A program made the translations under genes and the position numbers. Positions 17,400-27,090 of a stretch of DNA of 64,000 bases are shown here, one piece after another; within the stretch, counting starts at the first letter, position 1; every line of letters starts with the position of its first letter. The DNA lies in the NCBI RefSeq assembly GCF_015624485.1, contig NZ_CP061378.1, forward strand, positions 124,001-188,000. The letters are read 5' to 3'. The stretch is from Bradyrhizobium genosp. L. Lineage in GTDB: Bacteria; Pseudomonadota; Alphaproteobacteria; Rhizobiales; Xanthobacteraceae. Under the pieces are notes generated by a model. It made no database searches. It was not told the DNA's origin and worked only from the letters and a program-made list of their open reading frames with translations.

Positions 17400-18488
17400 A
17401 TGACCGTGTCCGACCTCGCAACGCTCGAAACATCCATCCTCGACCAGATCGCCGCCGCTTCCGACGAGGCCGCCCTCGAGGCGGTCCGCGTCGCAGCCCT
17501 CGGCAAGAAGGGTTCGATCTCGGCACTGCTTGCGACCCTCGGCAAGATGTCGCCGGACGAGCGCAAGACCGAAGGCGCCAGGATCAACCTCGCCAAGGAC
17601 GCGGTGACGCAGGCGCTCACCGCGCGGCGCGATGTGCTGAAGGCCGCCGCGCTCGATGCCCGCCTCGCCTCCGAGACCATCGACGTCACGCTGCCGCTGC
17701 GCGCCACGCCGGCCGAGACCGGCCGCATCCATCCGCTGAGCCAGACCTGGGACGAACTCACCACGATCTTCGCCGATATGGGATTTGCGGTCGCCGAAGG
17801 TCCCGACATCGAGACCGACGACTACAACTTCACCAAGCTGAACTTCCCGGTCGGCCATCCCGCCCGCGAGATGCACGACACCTTCTTCTTCAACCCGAAG
17901 GAGGACGGCTCGCGCATGCTGTTGCGCACCCACACCTCGCCGGTGCAGGTGCGCACCATGCTGAGCCAGAAGCCGCCGATCCGCGTGATCTGCCCCGGCC
18001 GCACCTACCGTATCGATTCCGATGCGACGCACACGCCGCAGTTCCATCAGGTCGAGGGCCTCGTCATCGACAAGGGTTCGCATCTCGGCCACCTCAAATG
18101 GATCCTGCACGAGTTCTGCAAGGCGTTCTTCGAGGTCGACCACATCAACATGCGCTTCCGTCCCTCGTTCTTCCCGTTCACCGAGCCGTCGCTCGAGGTC
18201 GACATCCAGTGCCGCCGCGACAAGGGCGAGATCCGCTTCGGTGAGGGCGAGGACTGGATGGAGATCCTCGGCTGCGGCATGGTGCACCCGAACGTGCTGC
18301 GCGCCTGCGGCATCGATCCCGACGTCTACCAGGGCTTCGCCTGGGGCATGGGCATCGACCGCATCGCGATGCTGAAATACGGCATCGCCGACCTGCGCCA
18401 GCTGTTCGAGAACGACATCCGCTGGCTCAATCACTACGGCTTCAAGCCGCTGGATACCCCGACCATCGCGGGAGGGTTGAGCTCGTGA
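17400..18488 (+). CDS. pheS: Phenylalanine-tRNA ligase alpha subunit
   Basis: Catalytic subunit of the alpha2-beta2 PheRS that charges tRNA-Phe. The N-terminal coiled-coil arm (about residues 1-85) binds tRNA. The class II core carries motif 1 ([21 protein letters not shown]), motif 2 ([25 protein letters not shown]) and motif 3 ([18 protein letters not shown]). Length 362 is normal. The ATG at 17400 gives the common [14 protein letters not shown] N-terminus. pheT follows after 283 bp that include a REP doublet. Confidence 0.97.
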   Translation: MTVSDLATLETSILDQIAAASDEAALEAVRVAALGKKGSISALLATLGKMSPDERKTEGARINLAKDAVTQALTARRDVLKAAALDARLASETIDVTLPLRATPAETGRIHPLSQTWDELTTIFADMGFAVAEGPDIETDDYNFTKLNFPVGHPAREMHDTFFFNPKEDGSRMLLRTHTSPVQVRTMLSQKPPIRVICPGRTYRIDSDATHTPQFHQVEGLVIDKGSHLGHLKWILHEFCKAFFEVDHINMRFRPSFFPFTEPSLEVDIQCRRDKGEIRFGEGEDWMEILGCGMVHPNVLRACGIDPDVYQGFAWGMGIDRIAMLKYGIADLRQLFENDIRWLNHYGFKPLDTPTIAGGLSS

Positions 18489-18529
18489 GCGAGCCGCTCA
18501 ACCACACTTGCACGGGGACTCCATCCGTT

Positions 18530-18713
18530 CCCTCCCCCCTTGCGGGGGAGGGTCAGGGAGAGGGGTGGCCGCGGGCGCTGAACCCGGTCACCAACCCGCA
18601 CATCTCCGCGAGTCCTTCTTGCCTAAATGTCGCTGACGCACCGCGCAACGCGGCATCGTTCCGCGCAAGCGGCGTACCCCTCTCCCCAACCCTCCCCCGC
18701 AAGGGGGGAGGGA
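18530..18713. repeat. REP doublet (CCTCCCCCTTGCGGGGG family) between pheS and pheT
   Basis: The left arm is CCTCCCCCCTTGCGGGGGAG with AGGGAGAGGGGTGGC; the right arm is CCCCTCTCCCCAACCCTCC with CGCAAGGGGGGAGG. The pair is an inverted doublet. A related doublet lies at 25981-26128. Its place inside an operon may affect pheT mRNA stability. Confidence 0.8.
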
Positions 18714-18771
18714 GCCCGGCCGCCTGCGCAAGCGGCATAGAGAACAACACCAAAATCCGAGGCATGCAGCC

Positions 18772-21180
18772 ATGAAGTTCACCCTCTCCTGGCTGAAGGA
18801 ACATCTCGAGACCGACGAGCCGCTGAACAGGCTCGCCGACAAGCTCACCATGATCGGGCTCGAGGTCGAGAGCATCGAGGACAAGGCGAAGCTGCTGGCG
18901 CCGTTCACCATTGCGCGGGTAATCTCGGCCGAGCAGCATCCGAATGCCGATCGGCTGCACGTCTGCATGGTCGACACCGGCGATGGCGGGGCGCCGGTGC
19001 AGGTGGTGTGCGGCGCGCCGAATGCGCGGGCCGGGCTGGTCAGCGTGTTCTCTCCGCCCGGCACCTACATCCCCGGCAAGGACATCACGCTCGGCGTCGG
19101 CACCATCCGCGGCGTCGAGAGCCGCGGCATGCTGTGCTCGGCCGCCGAATTGCAGATCTCCGAGGATCACGACGGCATCATGGAGCTGCCGGCCGATGCG
19201 CCTGTCGGCAAGGGTTATGCCGCATGGGCCAAGCTCGGCGATCCCGTGATCGAGATCAATCTGACGCCGAACCGGCAGGACTGCACCGGCGTGCATGGCA
19301 TCGCGCGCGATCTCTCCGCCGCCGACATGGGCAAGTTCAAGGACCCCGGCATCAAGCAGATCAAGGGCGAATTCCCCTGCCCGGTGCAGGTGACGGTGGA
19401 AGACCCGACACTCTGCCCCGGCTTCGCGCTGCGGCTGGTGCGCGGGGTGAAGAACGGGCCGTCGCCGGAATGGTTGCAGCAACGTCTCACCTCGATCGGG
19501 CTGCGTCCGATCAACGCGCTGGTCGACATCACCAACTTCATGACCTACGACCGCGCCCGTCCGCTGCACGTGTTCGACGCCAAGAAGGTGAAGGGCAACC
19601 TCACCGTCCGTCGCGCCAAGGATGGCGAGAGCCTGCTCGCGCTCGACGGCCGCACCTATACGCTCGACGGCAATATCTGCGTGATCGCGGACGAGCACGG
19701 CGTCGAATCGCTCGCCGGCATCATGGGCGGCGAGGCCTCGGGCTGCGACGAGAACACCACCGACGTGCTGATCGAGTCCGCGCTGTGGAATGAGATCAAC
19801 ATCGCGCAGACCGGCCGCAAGCTCGGCATCAATTCCGATGCGCGGTATCGCTTCGAGCGCGGCGTCGATCCGGCCTTCATGGTGCCCGGGCTCGAGCTTG
19901 CGACGAAGATGGTGCTCGATCTCTGCGGCGGCACGGCGTCCGAGAACGTCGTGGTCGGAAAGCAGTTCGGCGAGGATCGCGTGATCGATTTTCCGCTGAC
20001 CGAGGTCAAGCGACTGGCCGGCATCGAGGTGCCGCTGGTCGAGGCCAAGCTGATCCTCTCCCGGCTCGGCTTCATGCTGGCCGGTAACGGCCCGGTGGTG
20101 AAGATCGCGATCCCATCCTGGCGCACCGACGTCGAGGGCAAGGCCGACATCGTCGAAGAGATCGTGCGCATGGTCGGCGTCGACAAGGTGCCGATGACGC
20201 CGTTCGACCGCGGCGAGGAGCCGCGCAAGCCGGTACTGACGCCGATGCAGCAGCGCACCCGCCGCGCCAAGCGCGCGCTGGCCGCGCGCGGCATGGTGGA
20301 AGCCGTGACCTACTCGTTCATCACCAATGACGCGGCAAAGCTGTTCGGCGGCGGCCAGGCCGAGCTGGTGCTGGCGAACCCGATCGCAGCCGACCTCTCC
20401 GACATGCGGCCGAGCCTGCTGCCCGGCCTCGTCGCCACCGCGCAGGCCAACATCAACCGCGGCACGTCCGATCTCGCGCTGTTCGAGGTCGGCCAGGTGT
20501 TCCGCGGCGATCGTCCGCAGGATCAGCTCGTCGCCGCCTCCGGCGTGCGCCATGGCTATGCCTCCTCGAACGGGCTTGGCCGGCACTGGACGGGATCGAC
20601 GACCGCGGATGCGATGGATGCCAAGGCCGACGCCTTCGCCGTGCTGGCCGCAGCCGGCGCACCGATGCAGGCGCTCCAGATCGTGCCGGGCGGCCCGGCC
20701 TGGCTGCATCCCGGGCGTTCCGGCACCATCCAGATCGGCCCGCAGAACGTGCTCGGGTATTTTGGCGAGCTGCATCCGCGCACCGCCGAGGCGCTTCGCG
20801 TCGACGGTCCGATGATCGTGTTCGAAGTGATCCTCGAGCGCATCCCGGAAGCCAAGCAACGGGTGACCCGCGCCAAGCCGGTGCTGGAGCTCTCCGCCTT
20901 CCAGCCGGTGTCGCGCGACTTTGCCTTCATCGTCGACCGCAGCGTCAAGGCCGGCGACATCGTCCGCGCGGCGCAGAACGTCGACAAGAAGCTGATCACC
21001 GACGTGACCGTGTTCGATCTCTACGAAGGCAAGGGCATCGATCCCGACAAGAAATCGATCGCGATCGCCGTGGCGATCCAGCCGCGCGACAAGACGATGA
21101 CCGACCAGGAGATCGACGCTATCGCCGCGAAGATCGTCGCCGAGGTGACGAAGAAGACCGGGGGCACGTTGCGGGGGTGA
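18772..21180 (+). CDS. pheT: Phenylalanine-tRNA ligase beta subunit
   Basis: The 802-residue beta subunit has an N-terminal tRNA-binding (EMAP-like) domain around residues 40-150 ([18 protein letters not shown]), a B3/B4 editing domain ([21 protein letters not shown] region), a B5 domain, a catalytic-like B6/B7 core and a C-terminal FDX-ACB anticodon-binding domain ([16 protein letters not shown]...). With PheS it forms the tetramer; the editing site clears Tyr-tRNA-Phe. Length is normal. A 768-codon frame on the opposite strand is a GC-rich shadow. Confidence 0.97.
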   Translation: MKFTLSWLKEHLETDEPLNRLADKLTMIGLEVESIEDKAKLLAPFTIARVISAEQHPNADRLHVCMVDTGDGGAPVQVVCGAPNARAGLVSVFSPPGTYIPGKDITLGVGTIRGVESRGMLCSAAELQISEDHDGIMELPADAPVGKGYAAWAKLGDPVIEINLTPNRQDCTGVHGIARDLSAADMGKFKDPGIKQIKGEFPCPVQVTVEDPTLCPGFALRLVRGVKNGPSPEWLQQRLTSIGLRPINALVDITNFMTYDRARPLHVFDAKKVKGNLTVRRAKDGESLLALDGRTYTLDGNICVIADEHGVESLAGIMGGEASGCDENTTDVLIESALWNEINIAQTGRKLGINSDARYRFERGVDPAFMVPGLELATKMVLDLCGGTASENVVVGKQFGEDRVIDFPLTEVKRLAGIEVPLVEAKLILSRLGFMLAGNGPVVKIAIPSWRTDVEGKADIVEEIVRMVGVDKVPMTPFDRGEEPRKPVLTPMQQRTRRAKRALAARGMVEAVTYSFITNDAAKLFGGGQAELVLANPIAADLSDMRPSLLPGLVATAQANINRGTSDLALFEVGQVFRGDRPQDQLVAASGVRHGYASSNGLGRHWTGSTTADAMDAKADAFAVLAAAGAPMQALQIVPGGPAWLHPGRSGTIQIGPQNVLGYFGELHPRTAEALRVDGPMIVFEVILERIPEAKQRVTRAKPVLELSAFQPVSRDFAFIVDRSVKAGDIVRAAQNVDKKLITDVTVFDLYEGKGIDPDKKSIAIAVAIQPRDKTMTDQEIDAIAAKIVAEVTKKTGGTLRG

Positions 21181-21248
21181 TGGAATGGAGCACTACTGTC
21201 TCCGTCACCCTGAGAGAATGTGACTCAGTGGCCGTCCAACAGATCCAG

Positions 21249-21374
21249 TGTCGTCCCTGCGAAAGCAGGGACCTATAGCCACCGAAGGTTACTGTTGCGC
21301 GATGCTGGATCCACGAATCCCCTTCTTGCCATCCGCCGCGGAGTATGGGTCCCTGCTTTCGCAGGGACGACACT
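21249..21374. repeat. REP doublet (TGTCGTCCCTGCGAAAGCAG family)
   Basis: TGTCGTCCCTGCGAAAGCAG (plus strand) at the left and its complement CTGCTTTCGCAGGGACGACA at the right enclose about 85 bp. A related doublet with the CTGGCGAAAGCC core occurs at 23308-23428. Confidence 0.85.
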
Positions 21375-21415
21375 GAATCTGTTGCGCAGCCGCCGCATTA
21401 CACATCTCCCTTCCC

Positions 21416-22192
21416 ATGACCTCCCTCACCCTCATCCCCGCCGACATCTCGACCAGCATCGCGCTCGCGATCTGCGCGATCGCCTTTGTCTCCGGCACGG
21501 CGCGCGGCTTCTCCGGATTCGGCTCGGCGCTGATCTTCATGCCGCTGGCGAGCAGCGTTGCGGCGCCGCGGCTGGTGGCGGCGCTGCTGCTGATCATCGA
21601 CTTCGTCGCGGCGACGCCGCTGCTGCCGAACGCCTGGACCCATGCCGACCGCAAGGCGACCGCGGTCATGGTCGCCGGCGCGCTGGTCGGCGTTCCCGTC
21701 GGCACCTATTTCCTCACCGTGCTGGAGCCCGTCACCACGCGCTGGATCATCTCCTGCTTCGTCGCCGCCCTGCTCGTGCTGCTGCTGTCGGGCTGGCGCT
21801 ATCACGGCAAGGATCACGCCGCGCTGTCGGTCGGCGTCGGCGGCCTGTCCGGCTTCTGCAGCGGGCTCGCACAGACCGGCGGCCCGCCGATCGTGGCCTA
21901 TTGGCTGGGGCGCCCGATCTCGTCGGTGATCTCGCGCGCCAACATCGTGCTGTTCTTCGGCGCCTCGGATTTCTTCTCGCTGGTCAGCTACTGGTTCACA
22001 GGATTGATCACGCTCGACTCGGCCAAGTTCGCGCTGATCGTCGGCCCGGTCTATGCCATCGGCGTCTGGTTCGGCGCCGCGCTGTTCGGCAAGGCGAGCG
22101 AAAGCGTCTTCCGCGCGATCTGCTATGCGCTGATCGCGGCCGCCGTCATCGTCGGCCTCCCCGCGCTTGATGGCGTCCTGCGCGGCGGCTAG
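21416..22192 (+). CDS. TauE/SafE-family (sulfite exporter-like) membrane protein
   Basis: 258 residues with about eight hydrophobic segments arranged as two repeats. Each has the family-type loop, GTARGFSGFGSALIFMPL in the first half and GGLSGFCSGLAQTGGPPIVAYWLG in the second. The family exports sulfite, sulfoacetate or other small anions. No sulfur-metabolism genes are adjacent, so the substrate is unknown. The following metallo-hydrolase begins 39 bp later and may be co-transcribed. Confidence 0.88.
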   Translation: MTSLTLIPADISTSIALAICAIAFVSGTARGFSGFGSALIFMPLASSVAAPRLVAALLLIIDFVAATPLLPNAWTHADRKATAVMVAGALVGVPVGTYFLTVLEPVTTRWIISCFVAALLVLLLSGWRYHGKDHAALSVGVGGLSGFCSGLAQTGGPPIVAYWLGRPISSVISRANIVLFFGASDFFSLVSYWFTGLITLDSAKFALIVGPVYAIGVWFGAALFGKASESVFRAICYALIAAAVIVGLPALDGVLRGG

Positions 22193-22231
22193 GGTTCGCC
22201 CTCAATCCGCGAAGAATTTTGGGAGGGACCG

Positions 22232-23176
22232 ATGATCGATCGCCGCAACGCTTTGAAACTGGCGCTCGGCGGCGCCGCGATGCTCGCGACACCGGCCGTG
22301 CTCGCACAAGCCACAAAGCCGCGGACCCGCATCGTGTTTCTCGGCACCAAGGGCGGCCCGCGTGTCGGCATCGGCGCGTCCAATCCCGCCAACCTCGTCG
22401 TGGTCAACGACATGCCATTCGTGATCGATTGCGGCATGGGCGTCGGCCGGCAACTGGTCAAGGCCGGCGTGCCGATCCCTTCGGTGAAATACATCTTCAT
22501 CAGCCACCACCATTCCGATCACAATCTCGAATACGGCAATCTGTTCTACAACGCCTGGGCCGCCGGGCTTTCGACGCCGATCCATTCCTTCGGCCCCAAA
22601 GGCATCGAGGCGATGACGAAAGCCTATTGGGAGTTGAACAAGTTCGACGTCGAGACCAGGATCGCGGACGAAGGCCGCCCCGACCCGCGCAAGCTGCTGA
22701 TCGCGAAAGACGTCACCGATGACGGCGTGGTGCTGAAGACACCAGACGTCACCGTCACCGCGTTCCGCACCCCGCATCCGCCCATAACAGACAACTTCGC
22801 CTACAAGTTCGAGACGCCCGACGGGGTCATCGTGTTCTCCAGCGACACCGCCTACAACCCGAAGCTCGCCGAGTTCGCCAAGGGCGCCGACGTGCTCGTG
22901 CACGAATGCCTCTATGTCCCCGCGGTCGACCGCCTGGTCGCCAAGACCAAGAACGGCGCGACGCTGAAAAAGCACCTGCTCGACAGCCACACCTCCACCG
23001 AAGACGTCGGCCGCATCGCCGCGGCCGCCGGCGTGAAGACGCTGGTGCTGAGCCATCTCGTCCCCGGCGATGATCCAGAAGTCACCGACGACGACTGGAC
23101 GCGGGACGTGAAGAAGAATTTCTCCGGCCGCATCGTGGTGGCAAAGGACCTGATGGAGCTGAAACTGCCGGTGTGA
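22232..23176 (+). CDS. Tat-exported MBL-fold metallo-hydrolase
   Basis: 314 residues. The N-terminus MIDRRNALKLALGGAAMLATP is a Tat-type signal (twin Arg plus hydrophobic run ending AQA). Metallo-beta-lactamase motifs are ISHHHSDHNLEYGNLF (H-x-H-x-D-H), an Asp in VFSSDTAYN and His in LVLSHLVPGDD, in the order of RNase Z/arylsulfatase-like hydrolases. Periplasmic location rules against tRNA processing. The substrate is unknown. It likely shares a transcript with the TauE-like gene upstream. Confidence 0.85.
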   Translation: MIDRRNALKLALGGAAMLATPAVLAQATKPRTRIVFLGTKGGPRVGIGASNPANLVVVNDMPFVIDCGMGVGRQLVKAGVPIPSVKYIFISHHHSDHNLEYGNLFYNAWAAGLSTPIHSFGPKGIEAMTKAYWELNKFDVETRIADEGRPDPRKLLIAKDVTDDGVVLKTPDVTVTAFRTPHPPITDNFAYKFETPDGVIVFSSDTAYNPKLAEFAKGADVLVHECLYVPAVDRLVAKTKNGATLKKHLLDSHTSTEDVGRIAAAAGVKTLVLSHLVPGDDPEVTDDDWTRDVKKNFSGRIVVAKDLMELKLPV

Positions 23177-23307
23177 GTGAGGAAACCAGCAGCGGCAGGG
23201 CTTCTCCCCGGGGGCGTACTGCCAAAATATGGAAAACAACCCCATGCAAAGGTGCCGGCGGCTGCCGGCGTGCGAATGCATGCCCTCGCGGTCGCAACAC
23301 ATTCGAT

Positions 23308-23428
23308 GTCGTCCTGGCGAAAGCCTGGATCCATTACCCCAACTGTTAGCCGCTGCGCGACGCTGGGGCCACGATCCCGTCTACAACCCAACCCTGTGGT
23401 TATGGGTCCTGGCTTTCGCCAGGACGAC
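23308..23428. repeat. REP doublet (GTCGTCCTGGCGAAAGCC family)
   Basis: GTCGTCCTGGCGAAAGCCTG near the left and CTGGCTTTCGCCAGGACGAC at the right are inverted arms about 80 bp apart, lying between two convergent genes. Confidence 0.85.
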
Positions 23429-23464
23429 GCCACTGATGCGGTAGCGTTCGGACCTATGCGGCGA

Positions 23465-24871
23465 TCAATTCAACGGTCCCGCGGCATGAGACCGCCGCCG
23501 CCGTGGCTTGGTCGCTGGCACGGGTTCCGGCGCCGCCTCACGCAGGCCGCCGATCCGGCGCAGCGCGGCGTCGGCGGCGCGTTCGCCGCTGTCCCAGGCG
23601 CCGTCGACGGTGCCCCATAGCGTCTCATGGGTGGCTTCGCCGGCGAGATAGAGGCAGCCGATCGGCTCGCTCAAAACCCTGCGCGAGGCCTGCGCGCCGG
23701 GCACTGCGGCCGACATCGCGCCGAGAATATAGGGCTGCGCGTTCCAGCGCGTGGCGCTGGTCTTTTTCACGGCGCTGCCGGCTTCGCTGCCATAGAGCTT
23801 GGTCAGCCATTCGACCGCGAACGCCGACATCGCCTTTTCGCCCTGCGCCGACAGATCGCGGCCGAAAGAACCCGCGACGTCGATCGTGCACAGCGACGAG
23901 CCCGCGATGTTGCCATAGAACAGCGCGGTCCTGGTCGAATCGCTCTGCTCGATGATGACGTCGTCACGCGACAGGCCGAGCGGATTGCCGGGCATCTGCA
24001 GCGCGATGCGATCGTAGCTGCCGAGCGACAGTTTCGCAGCCGCATCGATCGCGCGCTTCGGGATCTCCGGTGCGAATTTGATGTTGCCGCTCACGAGCAC
24101 ATTGCTCGACATGGTGATGATGGCGGCGCGCGCGGTGATCTTGCCCGCTTGCGTCTCGACCACCACGTCGCGGTTGCTCCAGACGATGCGCTGCGCCGGC
24201 GTCGACAGCGCCAGCGGCAGCTGCTCGCCGAGCTTGGCGACCAGCGTGCCGAGCCCCTGGCGGCAGGCGATCGCGCTGTTGCGGTCCTGCGCGCGGACCT
24301 TGTCGACGGCGGAGACGTCCTTCAGGTCCTTGCCGCTGAAGCCGGCGCCAAGCAAAAATTCCGCAGCACCGGCCCAGTCGCCGAGATCCTTCGGCATCGC
24401 GGCGGCGCAGGCGATATCGGCCCGGCGCGAAGCGTCGTCGATGGCGCGGTTGGCACGCACCAGGGCTGCGAGAAACTCCTCGGTCTCGCCGGGGCGAGCA
24501 TAGCGCCGGCCGATGCGGATCTTCTGGCCCGCAGGCGTCGTGACGATGTCGAGGCCGGCCGTGCGCGCCAACCGGATCATCGGATTGGTGTCGGGATTGT
24601 GCATCCAGCGCGCCCCGCGATCGAACGGCACCTCGAAACCGGTTGCATCGGTCTGGCAGCGTCCGCCGATCTGGCTGGATGCTTCCAGCACGATCACCTT
24701 GCGATTGGCGGCGGCGATCCGTCGCGCCGCAGCAATCCCCGCGGCACCGGCGCCGATCACGACGATGTCGGCCTCGCGCGGCAGCGGCGCGGCAAAGCCC
24801 CGGGCACCCATGGCAGGCAGCAGCGCGAGTCCAGCGGACGCCGACAGGAAATCGCGGCGGGTCACTGGCAT
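23465..24871 (-). CDS. Tat-exported flavin monoamine-oxidase-family protein
   Basis: 468 residues. A Tat signal (PVTRRDFLSASAGLALLPAM) precedes the FAD dinucleotide-binding motif VVIGAGAAGIAAARRIAAANRKVIVLEAS and the GGRCQTD loop. The C-terminal LYLAGEATHETLWGTVDGAWDSGERAADAAL is the amine-oxidase FAD motif. The enzyme should oxidise an amine or amino acid, or act as a phytoene-desaturase-like dehydrogenase, in the periplasm. The tail is Arg/Lys-rich. Substrate unknown. Confidence 0.87.
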   Translation of the reverse strand: MPVTRRDFLSASAGLALLPAMGARGFAAPLPREADIVVIGAGAAGIAAARRIAAANRKVIVLEASSQIGGRCQTDATGFEVPFDRGARWMHNPDTNPMIRLARTAGLDIVTTPAGQKIRIGRRYARPGETEEFLAALVRANRAIDDASRRADIACAAAMPKDLGDWAGAAEFLLGAGFSGKDLKDVSAVDKVRAQDRNSAIACRQGLGTLVAKLGEQLPLALSTPAQRIVWSNRDVVVETQAGKITARAAIITMSSNVLVSGNIKFAPEIPKRAIDAAAKLSLGSYDRIALQMPGNPLGLSRDDVIIEQSDSTRTALFYGNIAGSSLCTIDVAGSFGRDLSAQGEKAMSAFAVEWLTKLYGSEAGSAVKKTSATRWNAQPYILGAMSAAVPGAQASRRVLSEPIGCLYLAGEATHETLWGTVDGAWDSGERAADAALRRIGGLREAAPEPVPATKPRRRRSHAAGPLN

Positions 24872-25070
24872 GGCAAGTTGTTCGGCATGGTTTCCGGGGA
24901 CTTGAAGAGAATGGGAACGCTTCGCGAACTGTGCCGCATCTCACCGACCGCAGCAACCGCCATGGTAAATCAATCATGTTTGATCCAGCGCATGCATGAA
25001 CCAAATTGCAACGGCTTGCGACCATCATTAGGTGAAGGGAAGCGGTCGTAGAACCGCTTGGGGGGAATCC

Positions 25071-25952
25071 ATGGGCATCATGCTCGATACCGTCGGTCAG
25101 TGGATCGCGGGCTATTTGTCGAAGGAAGTGCCCGGCTACGAGCCGTTCACGCCGAGCGATCCGGACCATCTGCGCGGCATCGTCCAGGAAGGCGATGTGC
25201 TGCTGGTCGAGGGCAACAACCGGATTTCCGGCATCATCAAATACCTCACGCAGTCGACCTGGTCGCACGCCGCGCTCTATGTCGGGCCGATCGATGGCGC
25301 GTTCGAGCCCGATGGCGAGCAGCATGTGCTGATCGAGGCCAATATCGGCGAAGGCGTCACCTCCGCGCCGCTGTCGAAATACCTCACCTATCACACCCGG
25401 CTGTGCCGGCCGGTCGGCCTGTCCTACGAGGACCGCACCACGGTTTGCCGCTACGCGATCAACCGCATCGGCTTCGGCTACGACACCAAGAACATCGTCG
25501 ATCTGGCGCGCTATCTGTTTCCGCTGCCGATTCCGCAGCGCTGGCGCCGCCGCATGATCGCCTTCGGTTCCGGCGATCCGACCAAGATCATCTGCTCGGC
25601 GCTGATCGCGCAGGCCTTCGATGCCGTGCGCTATCCGATCCTGCCAAAGATCACCCGCGCCGCCAGCCGCAAGGCGCGCCGCGAGATCCTGCACATCCGC
25701 GATTCCTCGCTGTACATGCCGCGCGACTTCGACATCTCGCCCTATTTCGAAATCGTCAAACCCACCATCGTGCACGGATTCGACTACACCGCGCTGCACT
25801 GGGCCGACAAGCAGAAGCCGCTCCAGGAGGTGGCGGGCGAATTCGCCGTGTTTCCAGAAGACAAGTCGCCGCCGCTTGTTCCTGAAGCGATTGACGAAGA
25901 GGCGCCGCTTCCGGTTGCAGAAGTGATCGACGAGGAGCCGGCGCTGGCGTAG
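25071..25952 (+). CDS. YiiX-type permuted papain-like amidase/hydrolase
   Basis: 293 residues of the YiiX/YebB-like (circularly permuted NlpC/P60) family. EGDVLLVEGNNRISGIIKYLTQSTWSHAALYVG contains the catalytic His. The catalytic Cys lies downstream in TKIICSALIAQAF, the permuted order. The C-terminal 40 residues are acidic and low in complexity. Such enzymes cleave amide or ester bonds in lipids or peptidoglycan. No signal peptide is clear. The start at 25071 follows GGGGGGAATCC, a strong ribosome site. Confidence 0.85.
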   Translation: MGIMLDTVGQWIAGYLSKEVPGYEPFTPSDPDHLRGIVQEGDVLLVEGNNRISGIIKYLTQSTWSHAALYVGPIDGAFEPDGEQHVLIEANIGEGVTSAPLSKYLTYHTRLCRPVGLSYEDRTTVCRYAINRIGFGYDTKNIVDLARYLFPLPIPQRWRRRMIAFGSGDPTKIICSALIAQAFDAVRYPILPKITRAASRKARREILHIRDSSLYMPRDFDISPYFEIVKPTIVHGFDYTALHWADKQKPLQEVAGEFAVFPEDKSPPLVPEAIDEEAPLPVAEVIDEEPALA

Positions 25953-25980
25953 CCCGGATGAAGCGAAGCGCGATCCCTTT

Positions 25981-26128
25981 ACCTCGCCCCGCTTGCGGGG
26001 AGAGGTCGGATCGCATGCAGCGGAGCGGAATGTGATCCGGGTGAGGGGGTACCGGTCGATCCGAACGGTTTGCTAGCGGAAAGAGCCCCTCACCCCACCC
26101 TCTCCCCGCAAGAGCGGGGCGAGGGAGA
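25981..26128. repeat. REP doublet (CTCGCCCCGCTTGCGGGGAGAGG family)
   Basis: CCTCGCCCCGCTTGCGGGGA and CTCTCCCCGCAAGAGCGGGG are inverted arms. Nested GTGATCCGGGTGAGGGG and AGCCCCTCACCCC elements lie between them. It occupies the gap between two convergent genes. Confidence 0.8.
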
Positions 26129-26135
26129 AGAAAGA

Positions 26136-27083
26136 CTACGCGGCCTTCGCCTTGGTGCCGCTGGGCAACCCGGCACGCGCCAGCCCGCCATAGAGCGCTT
26201 CGTTCGGCATCTCGGATTTCAGGATCTCGCGCACCGCGACCAGCCGGTCGAGATCGATACCGGTCGGAAATCCCTTGCTCTCGCACAGGAACACGAGATC
26301 CTCGAACACGACATTGCCGGTCGCGCCCGGCGCGAACGGACAGCCGCCGAGGCCGCCGAGCGAACCGTCAAGCACACGGGCACCTTCGTCGAGCGCTGCG
26401 GACGCATTCGCGATGCCCATGCCGCGGGTGTCGTGCAGGTGGACGCAGACCGGCTTCGCGCCGGCGATTCTGACCGCCCCCTTCGTCAGCTCTCCGACCT
26501 GCTTCGGCCCGGCATAGCCGACGGTATCGGCAATCGCGACCATGTCGACGCCGACTTCATAGAGCTTCTCGGTAAGGCGCAGCACCTCCGTCGGATCGAC
26601 CGCACCGATGATCGAGCAACCCAGCGCCATCGAGATCCCCACATTCACAAGCGGCTTGTGCGCGCTGGCGTCACGCAGCTCGCAGAGCCGCCTGACGTTC
26701 TCGATCGCGGAGTCGCGTGAGCGGTTGGCATTGGCCTGGCTGTGCTCCTCGGTGGCGGAGACCACGGTGGCGACTTCCGCGACACCGGAGGCCAGCGCCT
26801 CGTTGACGCCGCGCTCGTTCAACGTCAGCGCGATGCCGTGCGCGCCGGGCAGCGCGGCAATGGTGGCGACGACATCGCGGACATCGACGAATTGCGGAAA
26901 GGTCTTCGCCGGCAGGAACGAGCCGACCTCGAAATGCCGGACGCCGGCGGCGTGCTCGTCGCGCACCCAGCGCTGCTTCGCCCTGGTCGAGGGGTAGGTC
27001 TTCACCAGTTGCAGACCGTCGCGCAGGCCGACTTCGCGCAGGCTCACTCGGTCGGGCGGGTAGATATCGTGGATGCGGGTCAT
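26136..27083 (-). CDS. Hydroxymethylglutaryl-CoA lyase family protein
   Basis: TIM-barrel lyase of 315 residues. The catalytic Arg-Asp lies in REVGLRDGLQ; the divalent-metal pair in VCVHLHDTRGMGIANA; the flexible loop Cys in GLGGCPFAPGATGN. All three match HMG-CoA lyase, which cleaves HMG-CoA to acetoacetate and acetyl-CoA. Isopropylmalate-synthase and citramalate relatives lack the GCP(Y/F)APG loop. It starts 7 bases after the CoA-transferase stop, so the two form an operon. That pairing suggests the transferase activates a free acid that this enzyme then cleaves. Confidence 0.88.
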   Translation of the reverse strand: MTRIHDIYPPDRVSLREVGLRDGLQLVKTYPSTRAKQRWVRDEHAAGVRHFEVGSFLPAKTFPQFVDVRDVVATIAALPGAHGIALTLNERGVNEALASGVAEVATVVSATEEHSQANANRSRDSAIENVRRLCELRDASAHKPLVNVGISMALGCSIIGAVDPTEVLRLTEKLYEVGVDMVAIADTVGYAGPKQVGELTKGAVRIAGAKPVCVHLHDTRGMGIANASAALDEGARVLDGSLGGLGGCPFAPGATGNVVFEDLVFLCESKGFPTGIDLDRLVAVREILKSEMPNEALYGGLARAGLPSGTKAKAA

Positions 27084-27090
27084 GTCGGCC

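Noticed and set aside
17330..17402. Short leader peptide before pheS ([12 protein letters not shown]...)
   Set aside because: It contains only two Phe codons, no convincing ribosome site and no attenuator hairpin with a T run, so it does not support classical attenuation.
18553..20859. 768-codon open frame opposite pheT
   Set aside because: GC-rich antisense frame of a well-identified gene, rich in His, Arg and Asp repeats and without family motifs; a shadow of pheT codon bias.
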